Positions 16,972-26,427 are shown, counted from the first letter of the stretch. The stretch is 64,000 nt of DNA from Allorhodopirellula solitaria (GCF_007859855.1 NZ_SJPK01000002.1:124001-188000), one strand, 5' to 3'. The notes: generated by a model from the letters alone, not told the origin. Made by a program: numbers and translations.

Positions 16972-19176
16972 TTAGGGACGGTAGACTGTCTCGGTTCTCG
17001 CCTGGTTACCGAACATATGATAGATGACGCTTCCTGGCTTGCCCCCGTAGGTAAATCCACGTGCTGTATAGCTAGGCGCATCAGCGTGAAAGTCGTGCCA
17101 AGTTTGACCTGCGTCGGTACTACGTAGGATGCCTCTGCCACCGTGCAATGTGCTCATCAACATAACACTCGGTTTCACTGGGTCAACGTATAACGGGCCG
17201 CTGTCGAGCGCAGCCAGCTCGCTCCAGCTTTTTCCCGCATCGGTGCTCTTAAGAAGCTTGGCGGGTCGGGTTCCCTTGTAGCTCCAGTAGTTCGTGTGCT
17301 GGCCATCAGATACATAGAGGGTATTTTCTTCATGAGGGTGATGAGCGATGCCGTCTACACCATCAGCGGCATGAGCAATCTCCCACGATTCACCTCGGTC
17401 GTGGCTCGCGTAGAGACCGGTTCGTTTAAGGCACTGCACATAGACATGTTGTCCACTAGGACTTGTCATTAGGTTGAGAGCGTTTTTCGTTTGAAGCGTG
17501 TGCTTCCAGCTGGCACCACCATCCGCACTCTTGAAGACACCAAGCTGGTAGTTGCTTAAATGCATGACATTCGGGTTGGATGGATCAAAGCAGAGATCCG
17601 TCATCTCGTTGTCATCGAGCCATCTGCCCCACTGGCCACCGAACTCCTGTTTCAAATCGAGCAAAAGCACCCAGCTTTCGCCTCCGTCGTCGCTACGGTG
17701 CAGACGTGGGTGCCGCGTTCCTCCGTAACCATGAATGACGGCAAACCAAGTCCCAGGCTTGGTGGGATGGGCTTTGACGACGCTGCCGTCATGGTTCCGC
17801 CAGTCATCGTTCCACCATTCGGATTGAATACGCATCGGCCTCCACGTCCCACCACCATCGTCGGTCTTGAAGACGCCTTGATCGAGCGCAGCCACCATCG
17901 CTTGTTTCGGATCGTGCGGGCTGACGGCCGGCCCCTGGAAGTAACACAGCACCTGCAGCCCCGTTGTGCAGCCGGTCCAAGTCATCCCATCGTCCGTGCT
18001 TCGGCACATCAGTGAGCTATCACACTTCAGCCATGTCTTTCCATCGGAAGTGACCGTCAGCGCGCTGCATTTTCCTTCGGGTGAAGCGTAACGATTCATG
18101 CCTGGATAGGAGCCGCGATCCCAATTTTCTTCGATGGAGCGATGTGTCCAGTTTTCACCCCAGTCTGAACTCACGCTCAGCTCACCCAACGCCCAGAGCA
18201 TGACGTTGCCTTTGCCGGTGACCGCAATGCCGCCCGCAAATCGCTGCCCCGGCTTCCAGCTGTGTGGAGATGACTTGATGATCTCGAACGTGGCTGCACT
18301 ATCTGTGCTGCGATGCAGATTCCCGTTCGAGTCGAAAGCAAACAGACCGCTGCCGCTCGAAGTGTTTACTGACGTTGCCTCCCGCAATGTTGCCTTGGCA
18401 CTGAGTATGACACTGTCCTTCAGAGCCAGGTTCCATGTCAAACCGCCATCTCGCGACACGGCAAGCCCTTTTGATGGCCGGCAGGCAACACACAGAGTTC
18501 CATCAGAAAGCGTGATCGGAAACGCAGGCGTGTCGGAGGAATTTTTCGCAATCGGAGGCGAAGTCAGCTCGTCCCAGGATGCCCCATGATCGTGCGAGAC
18601 ACGCAGGACATTCATGGAATCCAACGCGTACACACTACCGTCGGGAGCAACGTCGATGGCGTGCCCAATGCCCGGCGTTCTGTCATCGCCTACCGACGGT
18701 GGTTGCCCAAGGACTGGCACCCATTTGACGCCGCCATCATGACTGCCCCAAATCATGCCACAGGTTCCCCAGTACATCCGTTGAGGTTCCTTGGGGTCAA
18801 TTGCAAACTGACGATTGTGTGAAACAATTTGTTTCCTCGCCATCACGCCGCGTTCGACATCAGCGGACATCTTACGCCAAGTGATCCCAGCATCCTGCGA
18901 GCGGAACAGACCCGACAAATCGGTCATTGCCCAGACTTCGTTAGGATTGGTCGGATGCGCGACAACATCTTCGATCCACCCACCACCGCCAGGACCAAAA
19001 GGAGTCCAGACTGAATCTGCGAAGGCATCTGTTGAAACGCAAGCACTTGATGAAACAATGCTCATCACCAATAAGACAAGAGAGGGCAGGGTTGCTTGCA
19101 CGATGACGAATTCCAGTTTGCTAGAGGATCCCCAGCCAATGCCTGGGGCTGTCATAGAATTGCCCCGTTGAGACAA
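16972..19176 (-). CDS. Secreted BNR/sortilin-type beta-propeller protein
   Basis: This 734-residue protein carries an N-terminal hydrophobic segment (about 30-46, ending in a Ser/Ala/Cys-rich stretch) that should export it. The rest is built from repeated BNR/Asp-box motifs (S-x-D-x-G-x-(T/S)W), for example SQDAGITW, SRDGGLTW, SSDWGENW, STDDGMTW, TDDGGGTW, SHDRGESW and STDAGKSW. These form one or two beta-propellers of the sialidase/VPS10 type. I see no sialidase catalytic set (Arg triad, Tyr/Glu pair), so it is more likely a binding protein, an endoglucanase-like glycosidase or a structural propeller. Codon use is slightly more AT-rich than in neighbours. It appears to stand alone. Confidence 0.85.
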   Translation of the reverse strand: MSQRGNSMTAPGIGWGSSSKLEFVIVQATLPSLVLLVMSIVSSSACVSTDAFADSVWTPFGPGGGGWIEDVVAHPTNPNEVWAMTDLSGLFRSQDAGITWRKMSADVERGVMARKQIVSHNRQFAIDPKEPQRMYWGTCGMIWGSHDGGVKWVPVLGQPPSVGDDRTPGIGHAIDVAPDGSVYALDSMNVLRVSHDHGASWDELTSPPIAKNSSDTPAFPITLSDGTLCVACRPSKGLAVSRDGGLTWNLALKDSVILSAKATLREATSVNTSSGSGLFAFDSNGNLHRSTDSAATFEIIKSSPHSWKPGQRFAGGIAVTGKGNVMLWALGELSVSSDWGENWTHRSIEENWDRGSYPGMNRYASPEGKCSALTVTSDGKTWLKCDSSLMCRSTDDGMTWTGCTTGLQVLCYFQGPAVSPHDPKQAMVAALDQGVFKTDDGGGTWRPMRIQSEWWNDDWRNHDGSVVKAHPTKPGTWFAVIHGYGGTRHPRLHRSDDGGESWVLLLDLKQEFGGQWGRWLDDNEMTDLCFDPSNPNVMHLSNYQLGVFKSADGGASWKHTLQTKNALNLMTSPSGQHVYVQCLKRTGLYASHDRGESWEIAHAADGVDGIAHHPHEENTLYVSDGQHTNYWSYKGTRPAKLLKSTDAGKSWSELAALDSGPLYVDPVKPSVMLMSTLHGGRGILRSTDAGQTWHDFHADAPSYTARGFTYGGKPGSVIYHMFGNQARTETVYRP

Positions 19177-19356
19177 TAACGATCCTAGCGGGGATCGATC
19201 AAACGGGGAGGACTGATCAAACGCGGCGACGGGGGTGCTATCGCAGTCCAGCGGTAAATCAAGCGAGCACGCCTTTTGATTGGTCAGGGCGGTGAAGAGA
19301 ACTCCACCGCCTCGCTCGACTCTCTGGGTCGTTGCTCGGCAGATACCCGGGCATGC

Positions 19357-20349
19357 TCAGGCGAGTGCGCGTTGGAGTGCTTCGCGGACGACGGGCAATA
19401 CTTTGTCCTGAACATCAGCCAGCGCTCCTTCTTGGAAGGCGCCTGCAGCGGCCTTGTGGCCACCCCCATTGAACTGCCTTGCGATCTCGTTGCAATCCAT
19501 CGCACATCGGCTGCGGAAGGATAGCTTGAATCCGCCGCGGAGCTGTTCAACGAAGATCACAGCCGCCTGGGTCCCCCGCACAGACAATGTCAAATTGATG
19601 GCGTCTTCGGTATCACTGGCTTCTGCTCCGCAGGCTGCAAAGTCTTCCTTCTTGACATACGTATAGACCAGCGCGCCGTCCAATTCCGCTGTCGTGCGAG
19701 AGAGAATCAAGCCACGGAGTTTCAAGCGGCCGAGCGTGTCACGTTCGTACAGGTCGCCATACACTTCGCTGGGCACGACACCGACTTCCATCAACCGCGC
19801 GATCACCTGGTAGGTTTCCGGCGTGACTGAGGGGAAACGGAACCAACCGGTGTCCGTGGCGATCGCAGCGAAAACAGGAACCGCCATGGCGCGAGTGAGC
19901 GGCACGCCGAACGCATCAGCGGCCTGGACGACGAGCTGCCCAGTGGCTTCCGCCTGGTAGTCCTTGTACATCGTCGCACCGAGTTCATCTTCGCCCACAT
20001 GGTGATCGAGCACCATCTTGTCGGCGCGCGAGGCCCGGATGACGTCGCCCATGTCGCCGAGCTGCGCCCAGGCACTCGTGTCGAGAATCATGATGCAGTC
20101 GGCCTTCACGTCCTCCGCTTCGACGCTGTCACCGAGCACATCGATATTGCCTGCGGGATCGAGAAACGAGAGTGCGGGCGGGGTGCGGTGCGCATTGATG
20201 ATCCGGACGTCCTTGCCGATCGCTCGGAGCACTTCGGCCATGCCGAGTTCGCTGCCCAACGCATCACAGTCCGGACGGATGTGACTGACCAATACGAAGG
20301 ACTGGTAATGACTAACCTGATCGACGAAGGCTTTCCAATTGACTCCCAC
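19357..20349 (-). CDS. nrnA: DHH/DHHA1 phosphoesterase, NrnA-type nanoRNase/pAp phosphatase
   Basis: This 330-residue enzyme is of the NrnA family, which degrades short RNA oligonucleotides and, in several bacteria, dephosphorylates pAp or cleaves pGpG and pApA. Motifs: HIRPDCDALGSE at 23-34 (metal-binding Asp residues), ILDTS near 90, DHHVGED at 115-121 and ATDTGWF at 164-170. The C-terminal DHHA1 domain ends with FNGGGHKAAAGA, which binds the nucleotide. Length is typical. It lies 50 bases downstream of the GGDEF-RibF fusion gene on the same strand. nrnA next to ribF is a known arrangement in other phyla, but here the partner also has a GGDEF domain. Cytoplasmic. Confidence 0.92.
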   Translation of the reverse strand: MGVNWKAFVDQVSHYQSFVLVSHIRPDCDALGSELGMAEVLRAIGKDVRIINAHRTPPALSFLDPAGNIDVLGDSVEAEDVKADCIMILDTSAWAQLGDMGDVIRASRADKMVLDHHVGEDELGATMYKDYQAEATGQLVVQAADAFGVPLTRAMAVPVFAAIATDTGWFRFPSVTPETYQVIARLMEVGVVPSEVYGDLYERDTLGRLKLRGLILSRTTAELDGALVYTYVKKEDFAACGAEASDTEDAINLTLSVRGTQAAVIFVEQLRGGFKLSFRSRCAMDCNEIARQFNGGGHKAAAGAFQEGALADVQDKVLPVVREALQRALA

Positions 20350-20399
20350 GGAGACTCTTTCTTTTTAAAGATGAACAAACGGTAATAAAAATCGGGTGG

Positions 20400-22106
20400 C
20401 TACGGGGTGAATTGGCGAACCGCGGCGACGTCGCGACGAATCTGCTCCGCGAGGGCGTCGGCACTGTCGAATTTCTCAACACCGCGGATCTGCTCGAGCC
20501 AATGGACAGTGACCATCTGATCATACAGGTCGCCATCATAGTCCAAACAGTGGACTTCGACCTTGGTGCGTTGATCATCGTCGAAGGTGGGATTGGGACC
20601 GACGTGCACCGCAGCGAGCAGTGGTGAGCCGTCCTCGCCTGACCCCACTGCCCCAGCCCCGGCGCTGCTCTCTGCCGTAACGACTTCACCTGTAGCGTCT
20701 CGCGTAACGAGCGCGGCGTAGACGCCATGGCCGGGAACGAGTGTCGCGATATCAACGAGATTGGCGGTCGGGAAGCCCAGAGTGCGGCCGCGACCTTCGC
20801 CCCGAGCGACCTGCCCTCGAACTTGATAGACCGATTGCAACATCGCGTTGGCTGACGCGATCTCGCCCGCCGCAATCGCTTCGCGGATGCGAGAACTGCT
20901 GACCATTCGCTGCCCCTTGAGTCTCGGCTCGACCACCTCGAGCGATTTTCCCGTCTGTTGACACAGAGTCCGTAATCGGTTGACGTCGCCGCCGCGGTCC
21001 CGGCCAAAAAAGAAGTTCGGCCCCTCGACGATCGCCTCCGCCTGCAACCGATCGGAGATCAACAAATCAAAAAAGTCGTCAGCGGTGCGATTGAGGAACT
21101 CCTGCGTGGCCGGACAGACGACGAGCGCGTCAATTCCGAGTCCGCCCATCAGTTCCGCACGCCGAGCGATCGTGGTCAGACGGGCCGGTGCACTGTGCGG
21201 CCGCAGCACCGTGGCCGGATGTGGGTCGAGCACCACCACGACGGCCGGGCCGCCGACTCGCTCGGCCGCCGCCGCGACGCGGCCGAGCAGTTCTCGATGC
21301 CCCACGTGCACCCCGTCAAAATTACCGATGCTGACCGCCCCCTGCTTGACCCGATCTCGCACCGCCGCGTTGGTTTCCAACTCGTCGAGCGTGCAGGTCA
21401 GAATGGGGGCAGGGCAGGGTGATGTCATTTCCAGGTGGGTATCGTTCTCGAAATCGGAGCGGATGAGCCCGCCAGTATGCCTGATCGATCCCGATTCTGT
21501 TAGGGCAGCGTCGAAACAGACGCGATTTCTCCCCTCATTCTTGGCTCGGTAGAGTCTTTCGTCAGCCCGCCGAACAAGGGCGCCGCCCTCCTCGTCGCCC
21601 CGGAATTCGCTCACTCCCACGCTGATCGAAACCTCGATCTGAACGGGGCCCACCTCGACCGAGGTCGCGGCAACACGGCGGCGCAGTTGATCGATGGGAC
21701 CGGCAACCTCCTGCGTGGGGGCCGGCATCACCACGGCAAACTCATCACCGCCGAATCGAGCCACAACAGTCGCCCCCGGCAAACCGCTCGCCAATATGGC
21801 GGCGACTCGCTGCAACACGACGTCGCCCGCAGGATGACCATGGGTGTCGTTGATCGCCTTGAAATGATCAATATCGATCAGAGCCAGCGTAAACCACGAT
21901 CCCCGATCACCACCGGGCCGGCACATCGAGTCGAGCTGTTTGTCGAAGGCGCGGCGGTTGGCCAGGCCCGTCATGGCATCCGTATGCGCCTCGACGCGAT
22001 AGGATTCGAGCCGCCGATTCCGCCGGCCAGCCCAATATCCAACGCCCAGAAGCGCGCATCCCAGCAACACGCCAGCGATCAGCAAAACGAAATCGGGAGG
22101 CGACAT
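20400..22106 (-). CDS. ribF: Fusion: membrane-anchored GGDEF domain + bifunctional riboflavin kinase/FAD synthetase (RibF)
   Basis: One uninterrupted 568-codon frame (ATG at 22106; a TTG at 22115 is also possible) encodes two enzymes. Residues 6-25 form one transmembrane helix. Residues about 40-200 are a diguanylate cyclase domain with D(A)MTGLANRRAF, DIDHFKAINDTHGH and an intact GGDEF at 119-123; no RxxD inhibitory site precedes it. A linker of about 30 residues follows. From about residue 230 to the end is a complete RibF: SIGNFDGVHVGH (259-270) and SSSRIREAI of the FMN adenylyltransferase half, then GRTLGFPTANL and KVEVHCLDYDGDLYD of the riboflavin kinase half. A Met at residue 227 (21428) could start a separate RibF by internal initiation. 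Downstream is nrnA and upstream is glgC, all on one strand with short gaps. Confidence 0.92.
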   Translation of the reverse strand: MSPPDFVLLIAGVLLGCALLGVGYWAGRRNRRLESYRVEAHTDAMTGLANRRAFDKQLDSMCRPGGDRGSWFTLALIDIDHFKAINDTHGHPAGDVVLQRVAAILASGLPGATVVARFGGDEFAVVMPAPTQEVAGPIDQLRRRVAATSVEVGPVQIEVSISVGVSEFRGDEEGGALVRRADERLYRAKNEGRNRVCFDAALTESGSIRHTGGLIRSDFENDTHLEMTSPCPAPILTCTLDELETNAAVRDRVKQGAVSIGNFDGVHVGHRELLGRVAAAAERVGGPAVVVVLDPHPATVLRPHSAPARLTTIARRAELMGGLGIDALVVCPATQEFLNRTADDFFDLLISDRLQAEAIVEGPNFFFGRDRGGDVNRLRTLCQQTGKSLEVVEPRLKGQRMVSSSRIREAIAAGEIASANAMLQSVYQVRGQVARGEGRGRTLGFPTANLVDIATLVPGHGVYAALVTRDATGEVVTAESSAGAGAVGSGEDGSPLLAAVHVGPNPTFDDDQRTKVEVHCLDYDGDLYDQMVTVHWLEQIRGVEKFDSADALAEQIRRDVAAVRQFTP

Positions 22107-22138
22107 AAGCAGCAAGGATTGGGGCCGACCCGACTCGA

Positions 22139-23407
22139 TCAGGCCAACGATGAAGCGGAATCTTGAGTGGGGATCAGCTCACCGCGTGCGATAACGACCA
22201 ACCCCGTCTCGGTCACCCGCAACCCACGCTCAGCATCCGCGACCGGATCGTAGCCGATCTCCATCTCCGGTGGGATCCGAACACCCTTATCGATGATCGC
22301 CCGGCGAATGCGACTGTGCCGCCCCACCTCGACATCATCGAACAGGATACTGTCTTCGATCTGGGAGTAACTACGAATCCGGCAGCCTGCTCCGATGATC
22401 GATCGCATCACACTGCCACCGCTGATGATCGCACCCTGGCAGATGATCGAATCCATCGCCACGCCTTGACGCGTTGATCCTCCATCACTGCCAAAGACGA
22501 ACTTGGGCGGTGGCAACTGGGGACGAAACGAGCGAATCGGCCACTGGGAATCATACAGGTTGAGTTGTGGGTCGACGCGAACGAGATCCATGTTGGCTTC
22601 GTAGTAAGCCTCGATCGTCCCCACGTCACGCCAATACGCATCCGACTTGCGATTCTCGTCCGTGAAGGGAAATGCGAAGACATTGCTGTCGGTGATCGCT
22701 GCGGGAATGATGTCTTTGCCAAAGTCATGGCTGCTGTTGGGGTCGGTAGCGTCGTCGCACAAGCGTTCGAACAGGTACCGCGTGCTGAAGACGTAAATTC
22801 CCATCGATGCCAAACAGACATCGGGATTGCCCAACGTCCCCTGGGGGTCCTCCGGCTTCTCTTGAAACTCGACCAACCGATCGTTCTCGTCGACCTGCAT
22901 CACACCGAACTGATGCGCTTCCCTGCGGTCCACCGACAAGGCGCCCACGGTAATATCGGCCCCTTTGCAACGGTGAAAGTCGACCATCGATCGATAGTTC
23001 ATCTTGTACAGATGGTCGCCGGCGAGCACGACCACGTACTCGGGCAGTTCTCGCTCGATGGCATAAATATTCTGGTACACCGCGTCGGCGGTACCCTGGT
23101 ACCAGTTGTCATCGATCCGCTGCTGAGGGGGGACGACATCGATGAATTCGCCGAGTTCGCGGCAAAAGTAGTTCGTCCATGCAAGCTGGATATGCCGATC
23201 GAGCGACTGGGCTTTGTACTGCGTCAACATCAGCACCCGGCGCATCCCGCTGTTGAGACAATTGCTCAACACGAAGTCGATAATCCGGTAGCAGCCACCG
23301 ATGGGCACGGCGGGTTTCGCCCGATCCCGCGTCAGCGGCTCGAGCCGCGAGCCACGACCTCCCGCCAAAATGACCGTCAGGGTTTGTTGCATCATGTTCA
23401 GATCCAT
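22139..23407 (-). CDS. glgC: Glucose-1-phosphate adenylyltransferase
   Basis: About 422 residues from the ATG at 23407; the frame extends to 23470 without family support, and another start is possible at 23395. The enzyme makes ADP-glucose from glucose-1-phosphate and ATP, the first committed step of bacterial glycogen synthesis, in the cytoplasm. The nucleotide-binding motif is GGRGSRLEPLTRDRAKPAVPIGG near the N-terminus. YRIIDFVLSNC and the WYQGTADAV(Y)QN region follow, and a left-handed beta-helix C-terminal domain has hexapeptide-like repeats (IICQGAIISGGSVMRSIIG). No other glycogen gene is adjacent. It is the first gene of the leftward trio with the GGDEF-RibF fusion and nrnA, with a 32-base gap to the fusion. 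Confidence 0.93.
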   Translation of the reverse strand: MDLNMMQQTLTVILAGGRGSRLEPLTRDRAKPAVPIGGCYRIIDFVLSNCLNSGMRRVLMLTQYKAQSLDRHIQLAWTNYFCRELGEFIDVVPPQQRIDDNWYQGTADAVYQNIYAIERELPEYVVVLAGDHLYKMNYRSMVDFHRCKGADITVGALSVDRREAHQFGVMQVDENDRLVEFQEKPEDPQGTLGNPDVCLASMGIYVFSTRYLFERLCDDATDPNSSHDFGKDIIPAAITDSNVFAFPFTDENRKSDAYWRDVGTIEAYYEANMDLVRVDPQLNLYDSQWPIRSFRPQLPPPKFVFGSDGGSTRQGVAMDSIICQGAIISGGSVMRSIIGAGCRIRSYSQIEDSILFDDVEVGRHSRIRRAIIDKGVRIPPEMEIGYDPVADAERGLRVTETGLVVIARGELIPTQDSASSLA

Positions 23408-23799
23408 CGTTTCCCAAGGCGCACTGCGAACCAGCTCCACGGCAAAAGTTCGACTCCGCTGGACTGCCAACGTCGGCTAATCAGGAGCATTGCCCCCTTC
23501 CTACAGCGAATAAGGGTGTTCGTCGACACGGCGATTCCGAAACCCAGGCAATAATCTAGCAAATGGGTGCGCTGTTTGCTTCGGCAATTTTGTCGCAGTC
23601 GAGCGATCTGCCAAATTTGACGCGCGGGCATCGGGCGTCGATGATCAACCAAAATGGATTTGGCCGCGTAGGAGGTTCACGTGCATTCGTCACAGAAACT
23701 TCACTGCAATCCAAATACCCGCGAACCGCAGGCGTGACCCGCAGTTTTTCACAGGTTTGCGACTATCCCTCCCCTTTCCCCGTCACGGAGAATCCAATC
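23408..23799. other. Divergent intergenic region between glgC and htrA
   Basis: These 392 bases separate two divergently transcribed genes and should hold both promoters. The reading frame of htrA is open through most of it, but the encoded residues before the Met at 23800 are not signal-like, and a GGAG ribosome-binding site lies directly before that Met. No RNA gene or repeat was recognised. Confidence 0.4.
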
Positions 23800-25293
23800 A
23801 TGCAACTGCCTTGGAAGCGAATCAGTATCGTCTTGGCGTCCGCCTGGGCCGCCACCCTTCTCTTCGGCTTGATGATGAGCCTACCGCGTGCGGCGAACTC
23901 AGAGGCCCACGCTGATCAGCAAATCCGCGACCGGACCTCCGCCGAAAGCCTCAATACCGCCCAAGACATCTCGTCGGCATTTCGTAGCGTCTCCGAAGTC
24001 ATGCGTCCAAGCGTCGTGAGCATCAGCACGCAAACCGATCTCAATGCCCGTGTGCGTCAATTGCCGCCGAACCTCCGCCAGCAATTGCCACGCGGCTTTG
24101 AACAGTACTTTGGCAACGGAAACCGTCGTGGCGGAGCCGAGCCACAACCGCAACAACAAGGCCAGGGCAGCGGAGTGATCGTTCGCCAAGACGGTTATAT
24201 CCTGACAAACAATCACGTCGTCGCGGGTGCAGATATCGTCACCGTCGAACTCAATAGCGGTACCAAACTGGAGGCCGAAGTCGTGGGCACCGACCCCGAA
24301 ACGGATCTCGCGGTCCTGAAGATTGACCGCACCGATCTACAACCTGTGCCCTTTGGCGACAGTGAAGCGATCGGCGTCGGCGACTGGGTGCTCGCCATCG
24401 GCAGCCCCTTCGGCCTCGACCAAACCGTCACCGCGGGCATCATCAGCGGTAAAAACCGCGTCCAAGGCATCGTCGATGGCGGACAAGGATTCGAAGACTT
24501 TCTGCAAACCGATGCCGCGATCAATCCCGGAAACTCGGGCGGCCCGTTGGTCAACCTGCACGGTGAACTCGTCGGCATCAATACCGCGATCCTCTCCCGC
24601 TCAGGCACCAGCGCTGGCATCGGCTTTGCCATCCCCGTCGCATTGGCCCGGCCTGTCCTGGATTCCATTATTGAAAACGGTGAGGTTCGGCGCGGTTTCC
24701 TCGGCGCTCAAGTCGCTGATGTGACCCCGGAAGTCGTCACGGAATTCGGACTGAAAGTCAACAAGGGAGCCCTCATCCGCGGCGTCCTCGAAGGTCAACC
24801 CGCAGCCAATGCCGACCTGCAGCCGGGCGACGTGGTCCTGGAAACCGATGGACGCCCCGTCACCACCAGCGCTCGATTGGTGAACTACATCGCCAGCCGC
24901 TCGCCAGGTGAAAGTGTGCAGATGAAAATCAACCGTCACGGCCAGGAAATGGAAGTGACCGTGAACCTGCAATTGCGCACCGACAAAGCGATGGCGATGT
25001 TCAACATGGGGTCGCCCTGGGGCGCCGAGCTCGAACCCGTCACCCCAGACTCGGCTCGCCAGTACGGCTACTCGGATCTCGAAAGCGGCTTGATCGTGAC
25101 CAGCGTGAGCGACCAAGGGATCGCAGCCCAAGCGGGACTGCAGGCCGGTGACGTGATCGAGACCGCCGGCGGACGCCCGGTGAAATCAGTCCAACAGCTG
25201 ACCAAAGCCCTGGCGACGGCGAAACAACAGGAAGTGCCCCTGCAAGTTGTCGTCCGCCGGGGCAACACGAAGATGCTCCTGGTTATCCGTTAA
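23800..25293 (+). CDS. htrA: Periplasmic serine protease of the HtrA/DegP (Do) family
   Basis: The start at 23800 gives a 497-residue protein with a good signal peptide (MQLPWKR then hydrophobic IVLASAWAATLLFGLMMS) and a GGAG ribosome-binding site 10 bases upstream; the longer frame from 23563 buries the signal. The trypsin-like domain has the triad His139 (TNNHVVAG), Asp169 (ETDLAVL) and Ser246 (NPGNSGGP). Two PDZ domains follow: one with RRGFLGAQV and GVLEGQPAANADLQPGDVVL, the other with LIVTSVSDQGIAAQAGLQAGD. The protein should degrade or refold misfolded periplasmic proteins. A Gln/Gly-rich linker (QPQQQGQG) lies before the protease domain, as in the LA loop of DegP. Confidence 0.93.
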   Translation: MQLPWKRISIVLASAWAATLLFGLMMSLPRAANSEAHADQQIRDRTSAESLNTAQDISSAFRSVSEVMRPSVVSISTQTDLNARVRQLPPNLRQQLPRGFEQYFGNGNRRGGAEPQPQQQGQGSGVIVRQDGYILTNNHVVAGADIVTVELNSGTKLEAEVVGTDPETDLAVLKIDRTDLQPVPFGDSEAIGVGDWVLAIGSPFGLDQTVTAGIISGKNRVQGIVDGGQGFEDFLQTDAAINPGNSGGPLVNLHGELVGINTAILSRSGTSAGIGFAIPVALARPVLDSIIENGEVRRGFLGAQVADVTPEVVTEFGLKVNKGALIRGVLEGQPAANADLQPGDVVLETDGRPVTTSARLVNYIASRSPGESVQMKINRHGQEMEVTVNLQLRTDKAMAMFNMGSPWGAELEPVTPDSARQYGYSDLESGLIVTSVSDQGIAAQAGLQAGDVIETAGGRPVKSVQQLTKALATAKQQEVPLQVVVRRGNTKMLLVIR

Positions 25294-25337
25294 GCGATGC
25301 AGGAACGCTGAGTGGTGCACTCGGCGAATTTTGCTGT

Positions 25338-25560
25338 TCTGTAGTGGACGAGGCGACGAGTCCGTCATTACTCGCAAAACCGGATCCCCTGTCAGCTTGT
25401 CTGACAGGAATCTCCGTTTTGTGATTAGATCAAGATGGAGCATTCACCCCGCTCCCGTGCGGGATTGCCCCGCCTGACAGCAAAGTTGATCGACATGGTT
25501 TCCTGTCAGACAAGCTGACCGGGGAACGCGTGTCGATACCGCGGTTCTCTAATTGGAAAA
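25338..25560. repeat. Composite palindromic element, copy A
   Basis: A noncoding element of about 200 bp whose two ends carry inverted copies of CCCTGTCAGCTTGTCTGACAGG (left copy near 25388, right copy near 25500-25521). The centre contains a CCCGCTCCCGTGCGGG hairpin. Its left flank GTAGTGGACGAGGCGACGAG is shared with copy B, which lies in opposite orientation at about 34.19-34.44 kb. Both copies lie just downstream of a gene's 3' end. It looks like a nonautonomous element (MITE or REPIN). Confidence 0.75.
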
Positions 25561-25561
25561 C

Positions 25562-25598
25562 GTCGCTTCGGCGTGTGACAAGCACACGCCGAAGCGAC
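25562..25598. terminator. Strong 16-bp hairpin, possible bidirectional terminator
   Basis: Perfect inverted repeat: arms GTCGCTTCGGCGTGTG and CACACGCCGAAGCGAC around ACAAG. It sits between the convergent htrA and small secreted-protein genes, 22 bases from the latter's stop. Flanks are A/T-rich (GGAAAAC before, AATGTGCAAATT after) but without a long T run. A shorter version (CCCGTGTG/CACACGGG, same loop region inverted) occurs at 34186-34206. Confidence 0.55.
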
Positions 25599-25620
25599 AA
25601 TGTGCAAATTAGAAAACTGC

Positions 25621-26181
25621 TCAATCTCCTTGCGTTTCCGCAGCTTCTTGAGGTTCGTCGAGCAGCAGCACGCCCTCGTCAATCCGCATGATGGCGACGG
25701 CGCGTTTACCGTCATCGGCATCAATCGCTTGTCCCGCTCGCGAGTCTGCACTGCCGACCAAGAACCAACGGCCCTTGGGAACCCGCGCGGTGGTCTCGAG
25801 GCTCGTCGGCGACCGATCCTTCGTCAGCATGTTGATCTTGATTTCGAATTGGTTGCGATCGCTTGTGTTGAGCAGTGAGAGGGTCGTCGTCATCTGGCCA
25901 TAGCGGGACGTGCCCATCACGCTGCTCCGCTGCCCCACGGCGACCATCGCCGTCGCCGACCCCGCCACGACCAGCCGCCCATAACCTGCCGAGGACAGAC
26001 CCTCGCGAGCGGGCCCCTGGTAGGACCGCCGGTTCTCATCGTCGGACTCGATCAACCATAACAGCCGATAGGTCACATCCTTGTTCGGCCCCGAAAACTT
26101 CGTTTCATCCGAAGACTTCTGAGCCATCGCGCCGCTGGCGACGAGCACCGACACGACAAGGGGCAGTACCAAGCGTTTCAT
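25621..26181 (-). CDS. Small secreted protein, function unknown
   Basis: This 186-residue protein begins with a clear signal peptide (MKRLVLPLVVSVLVASGAMA, cleavage before QKSS). The mature part has alternating hydrophobic residues and motifs that read as a beta-sandwich (RLVVAGSATAMVAVGQ, TTTLSLLNTSDRNQFEIKINMLT, TARVPKGRWFLVGSADSR). The RVPKGRWFLVG pattern recalls periplasmic beta-rich domains of secretin-associated proteins, but the match is weak. The last residues are acidic. No close neighbour shares its strand except recG, 246 bases upstream. Function unknown. Confidence 0.7.
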   Translation of the reverse strand: MKRLVLPLVVSVLVASGAMAQKSSDETKFSGPNKDVTYRLLWLIESDDENRRSYQGPAREGLSSAGYGRLVVAGSATAMVAVGQRSSVMGTSRYGQMTTTLSLLNTSDRNQFEIKINMLTKDRSPTSLETTARVPKGRWFLVGSADSRAGQAIDADDGKRAVAIMRIDEGVLLLDEPQEAAETQGD

Positions 26182-26427
26182 TATTCAATCCTCATGAAGT
26201 TTCGCATCACAGACCCGCGGTCCCTCCGCAATCTGCCTGGGACGGACAATATTCTACCATCGCCCAACAACTTTTGACGCCCTAACACCGGCTTTGGTTC
26301 CGACCTCCATCCCAACTCGCCACTCACCCCCACCCGCCGAAACGCCTAGCCCGTAGCGCAGATACGAGAAATCGCGTCGGTGAATCCGCCATGCAGTCGG
26401 CGTATCCACCGTGAGATCGGAAACCCA

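Noticed and set aside
22565-23554. 329-residue open frame antisense to glgC
   Set aside because: It overlaps a clear glgC gene and has no recognisable domains.
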